Below, one piece after another: positions 18,143-26,798 of a DNA stretch of 64,000 nucleotides. Numbering within the stretch: position 1 is the first letter of the stretch; each line of letters starts with the position of its first letter. The notes beneath the pieces were generated by a model that was not told the DNA's origin, made no database searches, and saw only the letters and a program-made list of their open reading frames with translations. The position numbers were made by a program, and so were the translations under genes. Origin of the DNA: Kerstersia gyiorum. GTDB lineage: Bacteria; Pseudomonadota; Gammaproteobacteria; Burkholderiales; Burkholderiaceae_B. The stretch covers positions 62,001 through 126,000 of the forward strand of contig NZ_SGWZ01000001.1 in assembly GCF_004216755.1 (NCBI RefSeq). Reading direction: 5' to 3'.

Positions 18143-19435
18143 ATGACAGCCACCTCCCGCAATGACACCCTGTTCCAACGCGCCTGCCGCAGCATTCCCG
18201 GCGGCGTGAATTCGCCCGTGCGCGCATTCCGTTCGGTAGGCGGCACGCCCCGTTTCATCGCACGCGCCCAGGGCCCGTACATCTGGGATGCGGATGGCAA
18301 GCAATATATCGACTACGTGGGCTCCTGGGGCCCTGCCATCCTGGGCCATGCCCATCCGGAAGTCATCGAGGCGGTGCGCGCGGCGGCCCTCAACGGCCTG
18401 TCCTTCGGCGCCCCCACCGAAGCGGAAATCGAGATCGCCGAAGCGCTGATCGCACGCCTGCCTTCCATGGAACAGGTGCGCCTGGTCAGTTCCGGCACCG
18501 AAGCCACCATGAGCGCCATCCGCCTGGCGCGCGGCGCCACTGGCCGCAACAAGATCATCAAGTTCGAAGGCTGCTATCACGGCCATGCCGACAGCCTGCT
18601 GGTGAAGGCTGGCTCGGGCATGCTGACCTTCAATAACCCGACTTCCGCGGGTGTACCGCCCGAGTTCGTGCAGCACACGCTGGTGCTGGACTACAACGAC
18701 AACGCCGCTGCCGAAGCGGCCTTCGCCAGCATGGGCGACGACATCGCCTGCGTCATTGTCGAACCCTTCGCCGGCAACATGAACCTGGTGCGGCCCGCCC
18801 CCGGCTTCCTGGAAACCCTGCGCACGCTGTGCACCCGCCACGGCGCCCTGCTGGTGTTCGACGAAGTCATGACGGGCTTCCGGGTTGGCCCGCAAGGCGC
18901 GCAAGGCCTGACCGGCGTCACGCCGGACATCACCACGCTGGCCAAGATCATCGGCGGCGGCATGCCGGTCGGCGCATTCGGCGGCCGGGCCGACATCATG
19001 GCCAATATCGCGCCGCTGGGCGCGGTGTACCAGGCCGGCACGCTGTCAGGCAATCCGGTGGCCGTGGCTGCCGGCCTGGCAACCCTGCGCCTGCTGGGCA
19101 CGCCGGGCTTCTATGAAGACCTGGCTGCGCGCTCGGCCAGGCTGTGCGCCGGCCTGGAGGCCGCCGCGCAACGCCACGGCATCGCCTTTTCCAGCGACAG
19201 CGTCGGCGGCATGATAGGCCTGTATTTCCGCGCAACGCCTCCCACGAGCTTTGCCGAAGTGCAGGAATGCAATATCGAACACTTCAAGCACTTCTTCCAC
19301 GCCATGCTGGACCACGGCGTACATCTGGCGCCTTCCGCCTTCGAGGCCGGCTTCGTTTCAGCCACCCATACGGACGAAGTCATCGAGGCCACGCTGGCAG
19401 CAGCCGACCTGGCATTTGCAAGTCTGAAGCGCTGA
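18143..19435 (+). CDS. hemL: Glutamate-1-semialdehyde 2,1-aminomutase
   Basis: 430 residues, standard length. This PLP enzyme converts glutamate-1-semialdehyde to 5-aminolevulinate, the step after HemA (also in this window at 55328-56605) in C5 heme synthesis. Motifs include RSIPGGVNSPVRAF, FEGCYHGHADSLLVKAGSG, the cofactor Asp in VFDEVMTGFR and the Schiff-base Lys268 in TLAKIIGGGMPVGAFGG. It lies 29 bp after thiE and is probably read from the same message. Confidence 0.97.
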   Translation: MTATSRNDTLFQRACRSIPGGVNSPVRAFRSVGGTPRFIARAQGPYIWDADGKQYIDYVGSWGPAILGHAHPEVIEAVRAAALNGLSFGAPTEAEIEIAEALIARLPSMEQVRLVSSGTEATMSAIRLARGATGRNKIIKFEGCYHGHADSLLVKAGSGMLTFNNPTSAGVPPEFVQHTLVLDYNDNAAAEAAFASMGDDIACVIVEPFAGNMNLVRPAPGFLETLRTLCTRHGALLVFDEVMTGFRVGPQGAQGLTGVTPDITTLAKIIGGGMPVGAFGGRADIMANIAPLGAVYQAGTLSGNPVAVAAGLATLRLLGTPGFYEDLAARSARLCAGLEAAAQRHGIAFSSDSVGGMIGLYFRATPPTSFAEVQECNIEHFKHFFHAMLDHGVHLAPSAFEAGFVSATHTDEVIEATLAAADLAFASLKR

Positions 19436-19502
19436 TACCGGGTGGGGCACCTAAGCGCGCAGCAGGCGCCGGTACCCGCCCCTGCCACCGGCTGCGGCAG
19501 CA

Positions 19503-20621
19503 TCAGCCCTGCCCCACCGCGTGAATGAGCCTGACCAGGTCGAGCTGGCGCTTGCAGCCGGTCTTCGCCAGCAGGCTTTTCAGGTGGCTGCGGGCCGTGT
19601 TCAGAGTGCATCCCCGGGCCATGGCGAATGCCTTGATGGTATCCCCCCCAGCCAGCACACTGGCCAGTTCTGCCTCGGCAGTGGTGATGCCCAATACTTC
19701 TCCCAGTTCCCCGCACGAAAACGACAGCCCGGCATAAGGCATCGCCATGGCAATCAGCGCCAGCGGCGACTGGCTGCGGCCAGCCCCGGATGCCACCGCT
19801 ACCGCCGGCAAGGGCAGGATGCGCAACACAACCGTATCCGCCCCACTACCCCAACGGACAACCGCCGCACGCCTGGAAGCCGAACAGGCACGCGCCACGG
19901 CATGTTCCAGCTGCAGCTGCAGTGCCTGCTGCCTGAGCGCGAAACGACTATAGCCAGAACACCAGGCCGCTTCCCGCACATGGCTGGCCGCCCGGGCATT
20001 CAGGTACTGGATACGCCGCCCGGCGTCAACGATGACGATGCCGAACGGCATGTGCTCCATGGCGGCGGTTCCCAGCGCGGCGCGGCGCGCCAGTTCGCGG
20101 GTATGGTCGCGCAAGCGGGTCGCGCGCAGGATTTCCGGCGCCAGCAGCCGCATGACGGCTTCCTCACGCTCGCCGTAAGGCCGGTGATCGACTGGGCGCA
20201 GCATGGCCAGATAGGCGTTCGTGCCAGCGGTCTGCCGCATCACCATGCACATCGAATAGCGCGTCCCGACACCACGCAGGAAGTCATAGACTGCCGAGCG
20301 CGACATATGGCGCTGATCGAAATGATGGTGGTCGAACACCACCTCGCCTTCCACCATACGATCCAGCAGAGCGACGCGTTCATCGCGCCCCATGTACTGC
20401 TGCTCGTATTCCTCGAGCTTGTCGCCTGGCACGGTTTCCGATGCCATGGATTCCAGGATCGGGTCTTCATGCGCCGGACCCAGCGTCACCTGGTGGAAGT
20501 TCATCGCCTCCAGTTCCCGGCAGAGTGAATCGAGGGCGATGTACCAATGGTTCGAATCCAGCACCCCCTCATAGAACAGCGGCGCGATATCCAGCGCCAC
20601 CTGCAATGGATCACGAGCCAT
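19503..20621 (-). CDS. LuxR-family transcriptional regulator with sensory N-terminus
   Basis: 372 residues. The C-terminal ~65 residues form a LuxR-type helix-turn-helix (LGITTAEAELASVLAGGDTI... LNTARSHLKSLLAKTG). The middle section contains a PAS-like stretch (HMPFGIVIVDAGRRIQYLNARAASHV, about 188-213). The N-terminal ~170 residues resemble a GAF-type or related sensory region with several His/Asp-rich turns. There is no receiver aspartate pattern and no obvious autoinducer domain, so the ligand is unknown. It lies downstream of the LpoB/YcfL cluster, separated by 200 bp with its own likely promoter and an overlapping inverted repeat, consistent with autoregulation. Confidence 0.85.
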   Translation of the reverse strand: MARDPLQVALDIAPLFYEGVLDSNHWYIALDSLCRELEAMNFHQVTLGPAHEDPILESMASETVPGDKLEEYEQQYMGRDERVALLDRMVEGEVVFDHHHFDQRHMSRSAVYDFLRGVGTRYSMCMVMRQTAGTNAYLAMLRPVDHRPYGEREEAVMRLLAPEILRATRLRDHTRELARRAALGTAAMEHMPFGIVIVDAGRRIQYLNARAASHVREAAWCSGYSRFALRQQALQLQLEHAVARACSASRRAAVVRWGSGADTVVLRILPLPAVAVASGAGRSQSPLALIAMAMPYAGLSFSCGELGEVLGITTAEAELASVLAGGDTIKAFAMARGCTLNTARSHLKSLLAKTGCKRQLDLVRLIHAVGQG

Positions 20622-20684
20622 GGACGTTCCCCTCCCTGAGCGCCATATCAGGCATCCCGCCGCTGCGCATTATCACCAAATAAG

Positions 20685-20718
20685 TTTCATTTTATTTCAA
20701 TTGTTTGAAAAAATGAAA
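20685..20718 (-). promoter_or_regulatory. AT-rich inverted repeat overlapping the likely luxR promoter
   Basis: On the minus strand a -35-like TTCATT (20712-20717) and a -10-like TAAAAT (20689-20694) are spaced by 17 bp, about 70 bp before the regulator's start. An imperfect inverted repeat spans both (arms 20685-20700 and 20704-20718), with a perfect TTTCAA/TTGAAA core (20695-20700 with 20705-20710). This is the most AT-rich short stretch in the window, which suits an operator where a repressor would occlude RNA polymerase. Confidence 0.5.
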
Positions 20719-20821
20719 ATTCTGTGATTCTTGAGATCATTGCACTTGTTGCTCTGCAGCGGCAGCCCCCCTTGGGCTTCCGCTTCCCTGCGCAGACGTG
20801 CGGGCCGGCGCACCGCAAACG

Positions 20822-21613
20822 TCAATAGACAGTCACCCCGCTGCGGGGCGCTTCGGGAGCCGCGGGCGCAACAGGCCGCGCAGGCGGCAGCGGCGCCTCG
20901 AAGGTGATCGCGGCACCGGCCTGGGTAAACTGGCCGATCAACTGTTCATAGACCTCTTCAGCCAGGCTCTGCGAGGTTTCCCGCACCACTTTGGCGCGGT
21001 TCAGGCTAGCCCGGTCTCCGGCGCGGCTCAGTATCTTGCTGTCCAGCCCGCTGCCGGCTGCACTGAAGGCCGCCACGATTTCATAGTTGCGCGTGTTGAT
21101 CAGACTGAAATCCGCGACCAGATCCAGTTGCAGGGTATAAGCTCGCGATCCAGCATCGAAACCCATTTCCCCTTCGCTGAACTGAATGTCACTGACCGTG
21201 CCGAACAGCACGTAATCCGCGCCCGGAAAGGCACCTACCCGGATACGGGCAATGATGTCGTGGACGTTCTCGCTCGCCTTGCCCGTATGGGGCCGGCCCT
21301 GCACAACCCTGACTTTGCCGCCACGTACCAGCGCCCCCTTGATGTCGGCCGTGAAATTGCGCAGCTCACCCGGCACGATATAGGTTTTGGTTCCCTCTTC
21401 CAGCGTGAAGCTGCTGCTGCCGCTGGCCTGCCTGCCGTGCTGGCTGAACTGCTGCGACGCCGACACGTTGCGGAAGTATTCCGACACCTGCACCTCATAA
21501 CCCAGGTCCGTCACGGCGACCCTGGGCCCGGCGGCCTGCGCCGCCGGTGCCGCCAGGCACAGCAGGGCCAGCACGGCGCAACGCGCCCGGTTCAGCAATG
21601 GCTGTTCTTTCAT
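20822..21613 (-). CDS. CsgG-like periplasmic protein of the LpoB/YcfL cluster
   Basis: 263 residues. A Sec signal peptide (about 1-27, ending AAPAAQA) has no lipobox, so the mature protein should be soluble in the periplasm. The rest resembles the CsgG/LpoB anticodon-binding-like fold: GPRVAVTDLGY at the start, then alternating strands including ADYVLFGTVSDIQFSE and a late LAEEVYEQLIGQF helix, ending in a Pro/Ala-rich tail. I do not recognise a named family. Gene order suggests work with LpoB at the envelope. It starts 33 bp after lpoB and is probably co-transcribed. Confidence 0.7.
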   Translation of the reverse strand: MKEQPLLNRARCAVLALLCLAAPAAQAAGPRVAVTDLGYEVQVSEYFRNVSASQQFSQHGRQASGSSSFTLEEGTKTYIVPGELRNFTADIKGALVRGGKVRVVQGRPHTGKASENVHDIIARIRVGAFPGADYVLFGTVSDIQFSEGEMGFDAGSRAYTLQLDLVADFSLINTRNYEIVAAFSAAGSGLDSKILSRAGDRASLNRAKVVRETSQSLAEEVYEQLIGQFTQAGAAITFEAPLPPARPVAPAAPEAPRSGVTVY

Positions 21614-21646
21614 GGTTCCGTCCTTGATCCAATCCTCACAACCGCC

Positions 21647-22258
21647 TTAACGGCGCGAGGATTTGCGCAGCTCCGCCTGGTCCTGCCACTCGATCACGCC
21701 CGACTCCGCATCGAAAAGCTTGAGCGTCATGACGTAGTACACATCCTTTATGCTGGAGGAACGCTTGACGATGGACGAGATTTCGCCTTCTATGCGGAAC
21801 TGCGCCCCTTCCATCTGCCCCGTGCGCGCCCGGCCCTTGGCCTTGTAGAGGCCGCTCTGGTTCTGGCGCTGCAGCTCGCGCACGGCCGTATCCATTTCCG
21901 CATGGCTGGCAACAAAGCGCACCTTGCCGCTATTGACCAGCGCCGTCTGGATGCGCAGCATGATCGTGCCGGTGTCGATATATTCGCTGGTCTTGTTCAA
22001 CACCGGGTCCAGCGACACCGTGGGGCGGCCAGCCAGCGCCGGGCTTTGCAGCAGGGAAGCCGTCATGCTTTCCGCCAGGCGCTGCAAATCGGTGGAGCCG
22101 AATTCATTGGTTACGTTTTCGACCGCGGACGGATCGCCATAAACGACATCGCCCGAACCGCTCACAAGCGGCAGGGAGGACTGGCAGCCGGCCAGCCCCA
22201 AGGCGCCAGCCAAGGCCAGGCTGCGGGCTGCTCGCGGCAGGTAATCAAGAGACAACAT
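21647..22258 (-). CDS. lpoB: Penicillin-binding protein activator LpoB-like lipoprotein
   Basis: 203 residues with a lipobox LGLAGC (Cys25) after a hydrophobic signal, so an outer-membrane lipoprotein is expected. The body shows the LpoB pattern: VYGDPSAVENVTNEFGSTDLQ, then VLNKTSEYIDT, and GAQFRIEGEISSI, ending with LKLFDAESGVIEWQDQAELRK. In E. coli LpoB stimulates PBP1b from the outer membrane. Start 22258 is backed by a GGGAG site; an upstream in-frame Met at 22366 is not conserved. It follows the YcfL-like gene, as in E. coli ycfL-lpoB. Confidence 0.85.
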   Translation of the reverse strand: MLSLDYLPRAARSLALAGALGLAGCQSSLPLVSGSGDVVYGDPSAVENVTNEFGSTDLQRLAESMTASLLQSPALAGRPTVSLDPVLNKTSEYIDTGTIMLRIQTALVNSGKVRFVASHAEMDTAVRELQRQNQSGLYKAKGRARTGQMEGAQFRIEGEISSIVKRSSSIKDVYYVMTLKLFDAESGVIEWQDQAELRKSSRR

Positions 22259-22362
22259 GATGGGAACTCCCAGGAAAATCCATCGTGGCACGGCATACCG
22301 CAGCGCCACGCAACGAGCCGCACCTCCGGCCGGCATCTCCCGGCTGGGCGCGCGCGGCGTTC

Positions 22363-22815
22363 TCACTTATCGGCACGCAGTTCGAGCCGGAAATCCACGG
22401 CATCCGGACGCGCCGCCATGCCTTTCACGAAATGGTTCTGTCGGCCCAGGAACGGCAGTTCCTTCCAGGGCTCGTCGCGCCCGCTCTGCAGGCCGTCGGC
22501 ATTCAGCCAGAGAAAGCGGTAGAACAACCGGCGGGGACTGCTGCTGCCATTGGCAATCTCGGCCTGCACGGTCAGCATGTCGTTGACCCGCTGCGCGCGC
22601 AGGTCCACCACCCGTAGATCCAACATGGACTGCGGCACGACCAGCTTGCTGGCAATTCCTGCCGATGCGGCGTATTCCGGCAGCAGGGCCGCTGCCTGCG
22701 CAGCCGGCGCCGGGAGTTCTGGTCGCGATACGCTGCGGCCTTGTTGCGCGCAGGCGGCCAGCAGCATTGCCGCCAGGCCCGTGACGGCCAGGCGCAGATT
22801 GGCTTTGTGATTCAT
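22363..22815 (-). CDS. YcfL-like (DUF1425) lipoprotein
   Basis: 150 residues. The signal MNHKANLRLAVTGLAAMLLAAC places the lipidated Cys at 22. The C-terminal half (ERxNxxLxVQxxIxN-like stretch RVNDMLTVQAEIANGSS, then FYRFLWLNADGLQ) is the DUF1425 pattern seen in E. coli YcfL. Its function is unknown. In E. coli ycfL precedes lpoB, and the same order holds here, which strengthens both assignments. Confidence 0.8.
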   Translation of the reverse strand: MNHKANLRLAVTGLAAMLLAACAQQGRSVSRPELPAPAAQAAALLPEYAASAGIASKLVVPQSMLDLRVVDLRAQRVNDMLTVQAEIANGSSSPRRLFYRFLWLNADGLQSGRDEPWKELPFLGRQNHFVKGMAARPDAVDFRLELRADK

Positions 22816-22853
22816 GATGCTTTCCTGAAAAAAAATGACTCACCCGGAAACGC

Positions 22854-24299
22854 CTATTGCGCTTCCTGTGCCACCGAAACCGGCACGCGCCGGGATGACG
22901 CCCTGCCAGCCTTCCGCTCCGGCGCAGTATCAGCGGCTGCCACGCCATCCAGATAGGCCGGCTCGCCGAAATACGTGACCGCACTGAGCATCCGTACCGG
23001 CACGACCATGCGCCGCCCCCGCACATCCAGCGTCCTGACGGCATGGCCGTCTTCGGACAACTGCAATTCGTGCTGGCCATGCGGCACAAATGCGCGTGCC
23101 AGGTAGACCCGCTCGGGCAACATGCGCCACATGCGATCATCCGCCTCCGGCTCGATGGCCGCCGATACCAGTGCAGCAAACAAGCCGGCCAGCGGCCCGG
23201 CCTGCTGATTGATTTCGTTTTGCAGCACCGCTTTGGTCACCAGCCGGATCGACGAGCGCGTCAGCATGCCGGGCAGTTCGTCGCGCAACGCTCGGCGCGC
23301 CATCGCATTGAGATCCGTGGCCTGGGCCACGGGCACAGTCTGGCCGGCAATCGAAATCTGCCGCAGGTCCAGCGCATGAGGATTGGGCTGGATCACGGGG
23401 AATGCCGTCGCCAGCGTCAGCAGGCCATTGTGGGTGGGTACCGGCAACACGATGGATTGTGACCGGCGGGCGGGCGCCAGCCCGGTTTCAATCACGAACA
23501 GGACATCGGTTTCCTTGCCCGAAGCCAGGCGTTGCTGCCGTTCCGCCAGGCCTTCCAGCCCAGCCTGCAGCGCCGTTTCGTCGGGGCGCAGCTCGATGGC
23601 CTGGCGATAGCCGGCCGCCGCCAGGCTGGGTTCATTCATCGTTTCATAGACAAACCCCGCCAGATAATGGCTGAGCGCATTCTGGTAGCCATTCTTCAGC
23701 CCGATGACGGCAGGATCGTCGAATATTTCCACCGGGTAGCCGCTGATGTCCTTCTGCTCGACTTCCACCCCCTGCTCCTGAGCCTCTTCTTCGGCCTCGG
23801 CATTGGCGCGCGAGCGCGCTTCGGCGATCAACGCCTCGCGCTCGTGAGTGCGGCGGATATCCACCCGGGCATTTTCCAGGTCGCCCATGTTCAGGCGGTT
23901 CATGGCCATGCGCGTGGTCAGCATGACCTTCTCGTAGTCCTGGCCCTCATAGTCCCGCATGCCGTCGCCGAACAGCGTTGCGCCGATCTGCGTTCCCACG
24001 GCGGCCAGGGCGCCACGCACCTGGTCTTCCCAGACGCGCACCGTTGCATCCGCCGTTTCCAGTGCCTGCTGGCTTTCGTCGTAGCGAGCGGCCACTCGCA
24101 GCAGCTCGCCTTTCTCCAGGTTCAGCAACAAGTCTTCCGCCGCTTCCCCCTGCATCTGCGTTTCAACCCGCAGGATGGCGGAATCCAGCAACCCGGCGGC
24201 CAGATCGTTCGCGCTTTCGCCCACTTTGCTATCGTGCGTCGCCGCACAGCCCGCCAGCAGTCCTGCCACCATCAGGCAGGCTCCCCGTTGCAGAATCAT
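22854..24299 (-). CDS. COG3014-type lipoprotein with TPR-like region
   Basis: 481 residues from the preferred start. The signal MILQRGACLMVAGLLAGC carries a lipobox with Cys18. A helical, TPR-like stretch follows (ALETADATVRVW, LAGFVYETMNEPSLAAAGYRQAIEL), then a beta-rich C-terminal half. It matches the uncharacterised COG3014 group, which I recall co-occurring with lpoB and ycfL-like genes. I moved the start from the GTG at 24317 to the ATG at 24299 because AAGGGG sits just upstream of the latter. It is the first gene of this four-gene envelope cluster; its promoter should lie in the 305-bp gap shared with argJ. Confidence 0.75.
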   Translation of the reverse strand: MILQRGACLMVAGLLAGCAATHDSKVGESANDLAAGLLDSAILRVETQMQGEAAEDLLLNLEKGELLRVAARYDESQQALETADATVRVWEDQVRGALAAVGTQIGATLFGDGMRDYEGQDYEKVMLTTRMAMNRLNMGDLENARVDIRRTHEREALIAEARSRANAEAEEEAQEQGVEVEQKDISGYPVEIFDDPAVIGLKNGYQNALSHYLAGFVYETMNEPSLAAAGYRQAIELRPDETALQAGLEGLAERQQRLASGKETDVLFVIETGLAPARRSQSIVLPVPTHNGLLTLATAFPVIQPNPHALDLRQISIAGQTVPVAQATDLNAMARRALRDELPGMLTRSSIRLVTKAVLQNEINQQAGPLAGLFAALVSAAIEPEADDRMWRMLPERVYLARAFVPHGQHELQLSEDGHAVRTLDVRGRRMVVPVRMLSAVTYFGEPAYLDGVAAADTAPERKAGRASSRRVPVSVAQEAQ

Positions 24300-24604
24300 G
24301 ATCTTCCCCTTCTTCACCGTTCAGCCCGCAACCCAGGCACTTCCCCAAGGGGGGAGCCGCCCGACCCGTTGACATTCCCTTGCATTTTTTTACGGTTTAT
24401 AAGAAGAAAGCCGGCAGCCCCACATCCCCCAACCGTGGGATGACGCTTCGACGGAAATCCTGATATTTAGTCGCGCTGACCGCACAGCGCGGGGCCGGGG
24501 CGCGACTTTGTCCCGCATGACCGCCAACGGCGCTCCGGATTTGCCATAATGGCACTCTCCCATACGCCGCTTCCGGCGCTGTTTCCCCTTTCAAGGCAAG
24601 TCAA

Positions 24605-25837
24605 ATGGCTGTCAATCTCCAGATTCCTCCCGCAGACCAGATCCATCCCGTCGCCGGCGTTGAAATCGGCATCGCCTCCGCCGGCATCAAGCAGGCAGGC
24701 AGCGGCAAGCGCGACCTGACAGTCTTCCGCCTGGCCCCGGGCAGCAGCGTCGCTGGCGTATTCACGCGCAACCGCTTCCGCGCGGCGCCGGTACAGGTCT
24801 GTGAGCGCCATCTGGCCAGCGACACGGAGATCGCAGCGCTGGTGATCAACACGGGCAACGCCAATGCAGGCACCGGCGCCAGCGGCCTGGCGCATACCGA
24901 ACAAACCTGCGACGCGCTGGCCGGCCTGCTGGGCATCCGCCGCGAACAGGTCCTGCCGTTTTCCACCGGCGTGATCCTCGAGCCGCTGCCTGTGGATCGC
25001 CTCGTCGCCGCGCTGCCGGCCGCTATCGCCGACCTTGCGCCGGCGCACTGGTTCGAAGCGGCGCACAGCATCATGACGACCGACACGCAGCCGAAAATCC
25101 ATTCACGCCAGCTGACGCTCGACGACAAAACCGTCACCATCACCGGTATCAGCAAGGGCGCCGGCATGATCCGCCCCAATATGGCGACCATGCTGGGCTA
25201 CCTTGCCACCGACGCCGGCATCGCCCCCGCCCTGCTGCGCGAGCTGGCGCTGGCACTGGCCAACCAGTCATTCAACCGTATTACCGTCGATGGTGACACC
25301 TCCACCAACGACTCTTTCATCGTCATCGCCACCGGCAAGAGCGGCGTGCAGATCGACGACGCCAGCCATCCTGCCTATCCGGCCCTGCGCGCAGCCCTGA
25401 CCGATGCTGCACGCGACCTGGCACAGAAGATCGTGCGCGATGCCGAAGGCGCCACCAAGTTCATGACGATCCGGGTGGAAGAAGCGGCCAGCACCGAAGA
25501 AGCGCTGAAAATCGCCTATTCGGTGGCCCAATCGCCGCTGGTCAAGACTGCGTTCTACGCCTCGGACCCCAACCTTGGCCGCATCCTGGCCGCCATCGGC
25601 TATGCCGGCGTCGAAGATCTCGACGTCAGCAAGCTGCGTCTGTGGCTGGACGACGTTCTCGTTGCTCGCGACGGCGGCCGCAATCCTGAATACCAGGAAG
25701 CTGACGGCCAGCGCGTCATGCAACAGGCTGAGATCGTCGTGCGCATCGCCCTGGCCCGCGGCCAGGTCAGCGACACCGTCTATACCTGCGACTTCTCGCA
25801 CGATTACGTTTCCATCAATGCAGACTATCGTTCCTGA
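24605..25837 (+). CDS. argJ: Bifunctional ornithine acetyltransferase / N-acetylglutamate synthase
   Basis: 410 residues. ArgJ recycles the acetyl group from N-acetylornithine to glutamate in the cyclic arginine pathway. It is an Ntn-type enzyme that self-cleaves before the Thr in the MATMLGYLATDAGI motif, here Thr195, giving alpha and beta chains. The upstream KGAGMIRPN and the late SDPNLGRILAAIGYAG are conserved. It is divergent from the COG3014 gene across a 305-bp gap where I see no gene and no convincing promoter. Confidence 0.97.
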   Translation: MAVNLQIPPADQIHPVAGVEIGIASAGIKQAGSGKRDLTVFRLAPGSSVAGVFTRNRFRAAPVQVCERHLASDTEIAALVINTGNANAGTGASGLAHTEQTCDALAGLLGIRREQVLPFSTGVILEPLPVDRLVAALPAAIADLAPAHWFEAAHSIMTTDTQPKIHSRQLTLDDKTVTITGISKGAGMIRPNMATMLGYLATDAGIAPALLRELALALANQSFNRITVDGDTSTNDSFIVIATGKSGVQIDDASHPAYPALRAALTDAARDLAQKIVRDAEGATKFMTIRVEEAASTEEALKIAYSVAQSPLVKTAFYASDPNLGRILAAIGYAGVEDLDVSKLRLWLDDVLVARDGGRNPEYQEADGQRVMQQAEIVVRIALARGQVSDTVYTCDFSHDYVSINADYRS

Positions 25838-25843
25838 GATTTC

Positions 25844-26722
25844 ATGAATTCAACCAAACCCGAAGATCTGGCCCAGCTGATGGCCCAGGCCTCGCGGGTG
25901 CTGGCGCGGCTGGAAGCCTGGCTGCCGCCCGCCCCGCCCCCGACAGACTGGTCTGCCCAGGCCTACCGCTGGCGCAAGCGCGGCGCGAGCGGCTGGCTGG
26001 AAGCCGTCCCGCGCGTCAGCGCCATCGCCCTGGATGACCTGCGTCACGTCGAACGCCAGAAGGCCATCCTGGACCGCAATACCCGCCACTTCGTCTCCGG
26101 CAAGCCCGCCAACAACGTCCTGATGACCGGCGCGCGCGGCACCGGCAAGAGCTCGCTGGTGCGCGCCATGCTGCTGACCTACGCCAGCCAGGGCCTGCGC
26201 CTGATCGAAGTCGACAAGGAAGACCTGGGCGACCTGCCCGAGATCATCGACCTGATCGTGGCCCGGCCGGAACGCTTCATCGTTTTCAGTGACGACCTGT
26301 CTTTCGAATCCGGCGAAGCGGGCTACAAGGCGCTCAAATCCGTCCTGGACGGTTCCATTGCCGCCGCCGACGACAAGCTGCTGATTTACGCAACATCCAA
26401 CCGTCGTCACCTGATGCCGGAGTACCATAGCGAAAATCTGCAGACCACGACGCACGACGACGGCGAGATCCATCCGGGCGAAGCCGTCGAAGAAAAGGTA
26501 TCCTTGTCAGAGCGCTTCGGTCTCTGGCTGTCCTTCCATCCGTTCCGCCAGAACGATTACCTCGATATCGTCGCCCACTGGGTCAAGGAACTCGGCGGTG
26601 CAGAGGACGACGGCAGCCAGCCCTGGCGCACCGAGGCCCTGCAATGGGCCCTGGAGCGCGGTTCGCGTTCGGGCCGTGTAGCCCGGCAGTTCGCCCGTGA
26701 CTGGGCGGCACGCCAAGCCTGA
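25844..26722 (+). CDS. DUF815 AAA-type ATP-binding protein
   Basis: 292 residues. The Walker A loop is TGARGTGKSSLVRAM (near residue 95) and the Walker B-like strand is FIVFSDDLSFE. This matches the DUF815 family of predicted P-loop ATPases, whose cellular role is not established. It starts 6 bp after argJ, so it is surely co-transcribed, a pairing frequent in Betaproteobacteria. A perfect GC-rich hairpin follows its stop codon. Confidence 0.88.
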   Translation: MNSTKPEDLAQLMAQASRVLARLEAWLPPAPPPTDWSAQAYRWRKRGASGWLEAVPRVSAIALDDLRHVERQKAILDRNTRHFVSGKPANNVLMTGARGTGKSSLVRAMLLTYASQGLRLIEVDKEDLGDLPEIIDLIVARPERFIVFSDDLSFESGEAGYKALKSVLDGSIAAADDKLLIYATSNRRHLMPEYHSENLQTTTHDDGEIHPGEAVEEKVSLSERFGLWLSFHPFRQNDYLDIVAHWVKELGGAEDDGSQPWRTEALQWALERGSRSGRVARQFARDWAARQA

Positions 26723-26733
26723 TGGCCCTGGCC

Positions 26734-26757
26734 TCGCGGGCGGCTTGCCGCCCGCGA
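26734..26757 (+). terminator. GC-rich hairpin after the DUF815 gene
   Basis: A perfect 11-bp stem (26734-26744 with 26747-26757) closes on a minimal TT turn, 12 bp after the stop codon and 41 bp before the next gene. No U-tract follows. It probably reduces read-through or protects the 3' end of the argJ-DUF815 message. Confidence 0.45.
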
Positions 26758-26798
26758 CTCAACCTAGCAACCCCCGAAACAGAAAGTCCCGAATACCC

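Noticed and set aside
24318..24604. TTGACA at 24369-24374 as the argJ promoter -35
   Set aside because: The nearest -10-like hexamer (TATAAG, 24398-24403) is 23 bp away, too far for a sigma-70 promoter.
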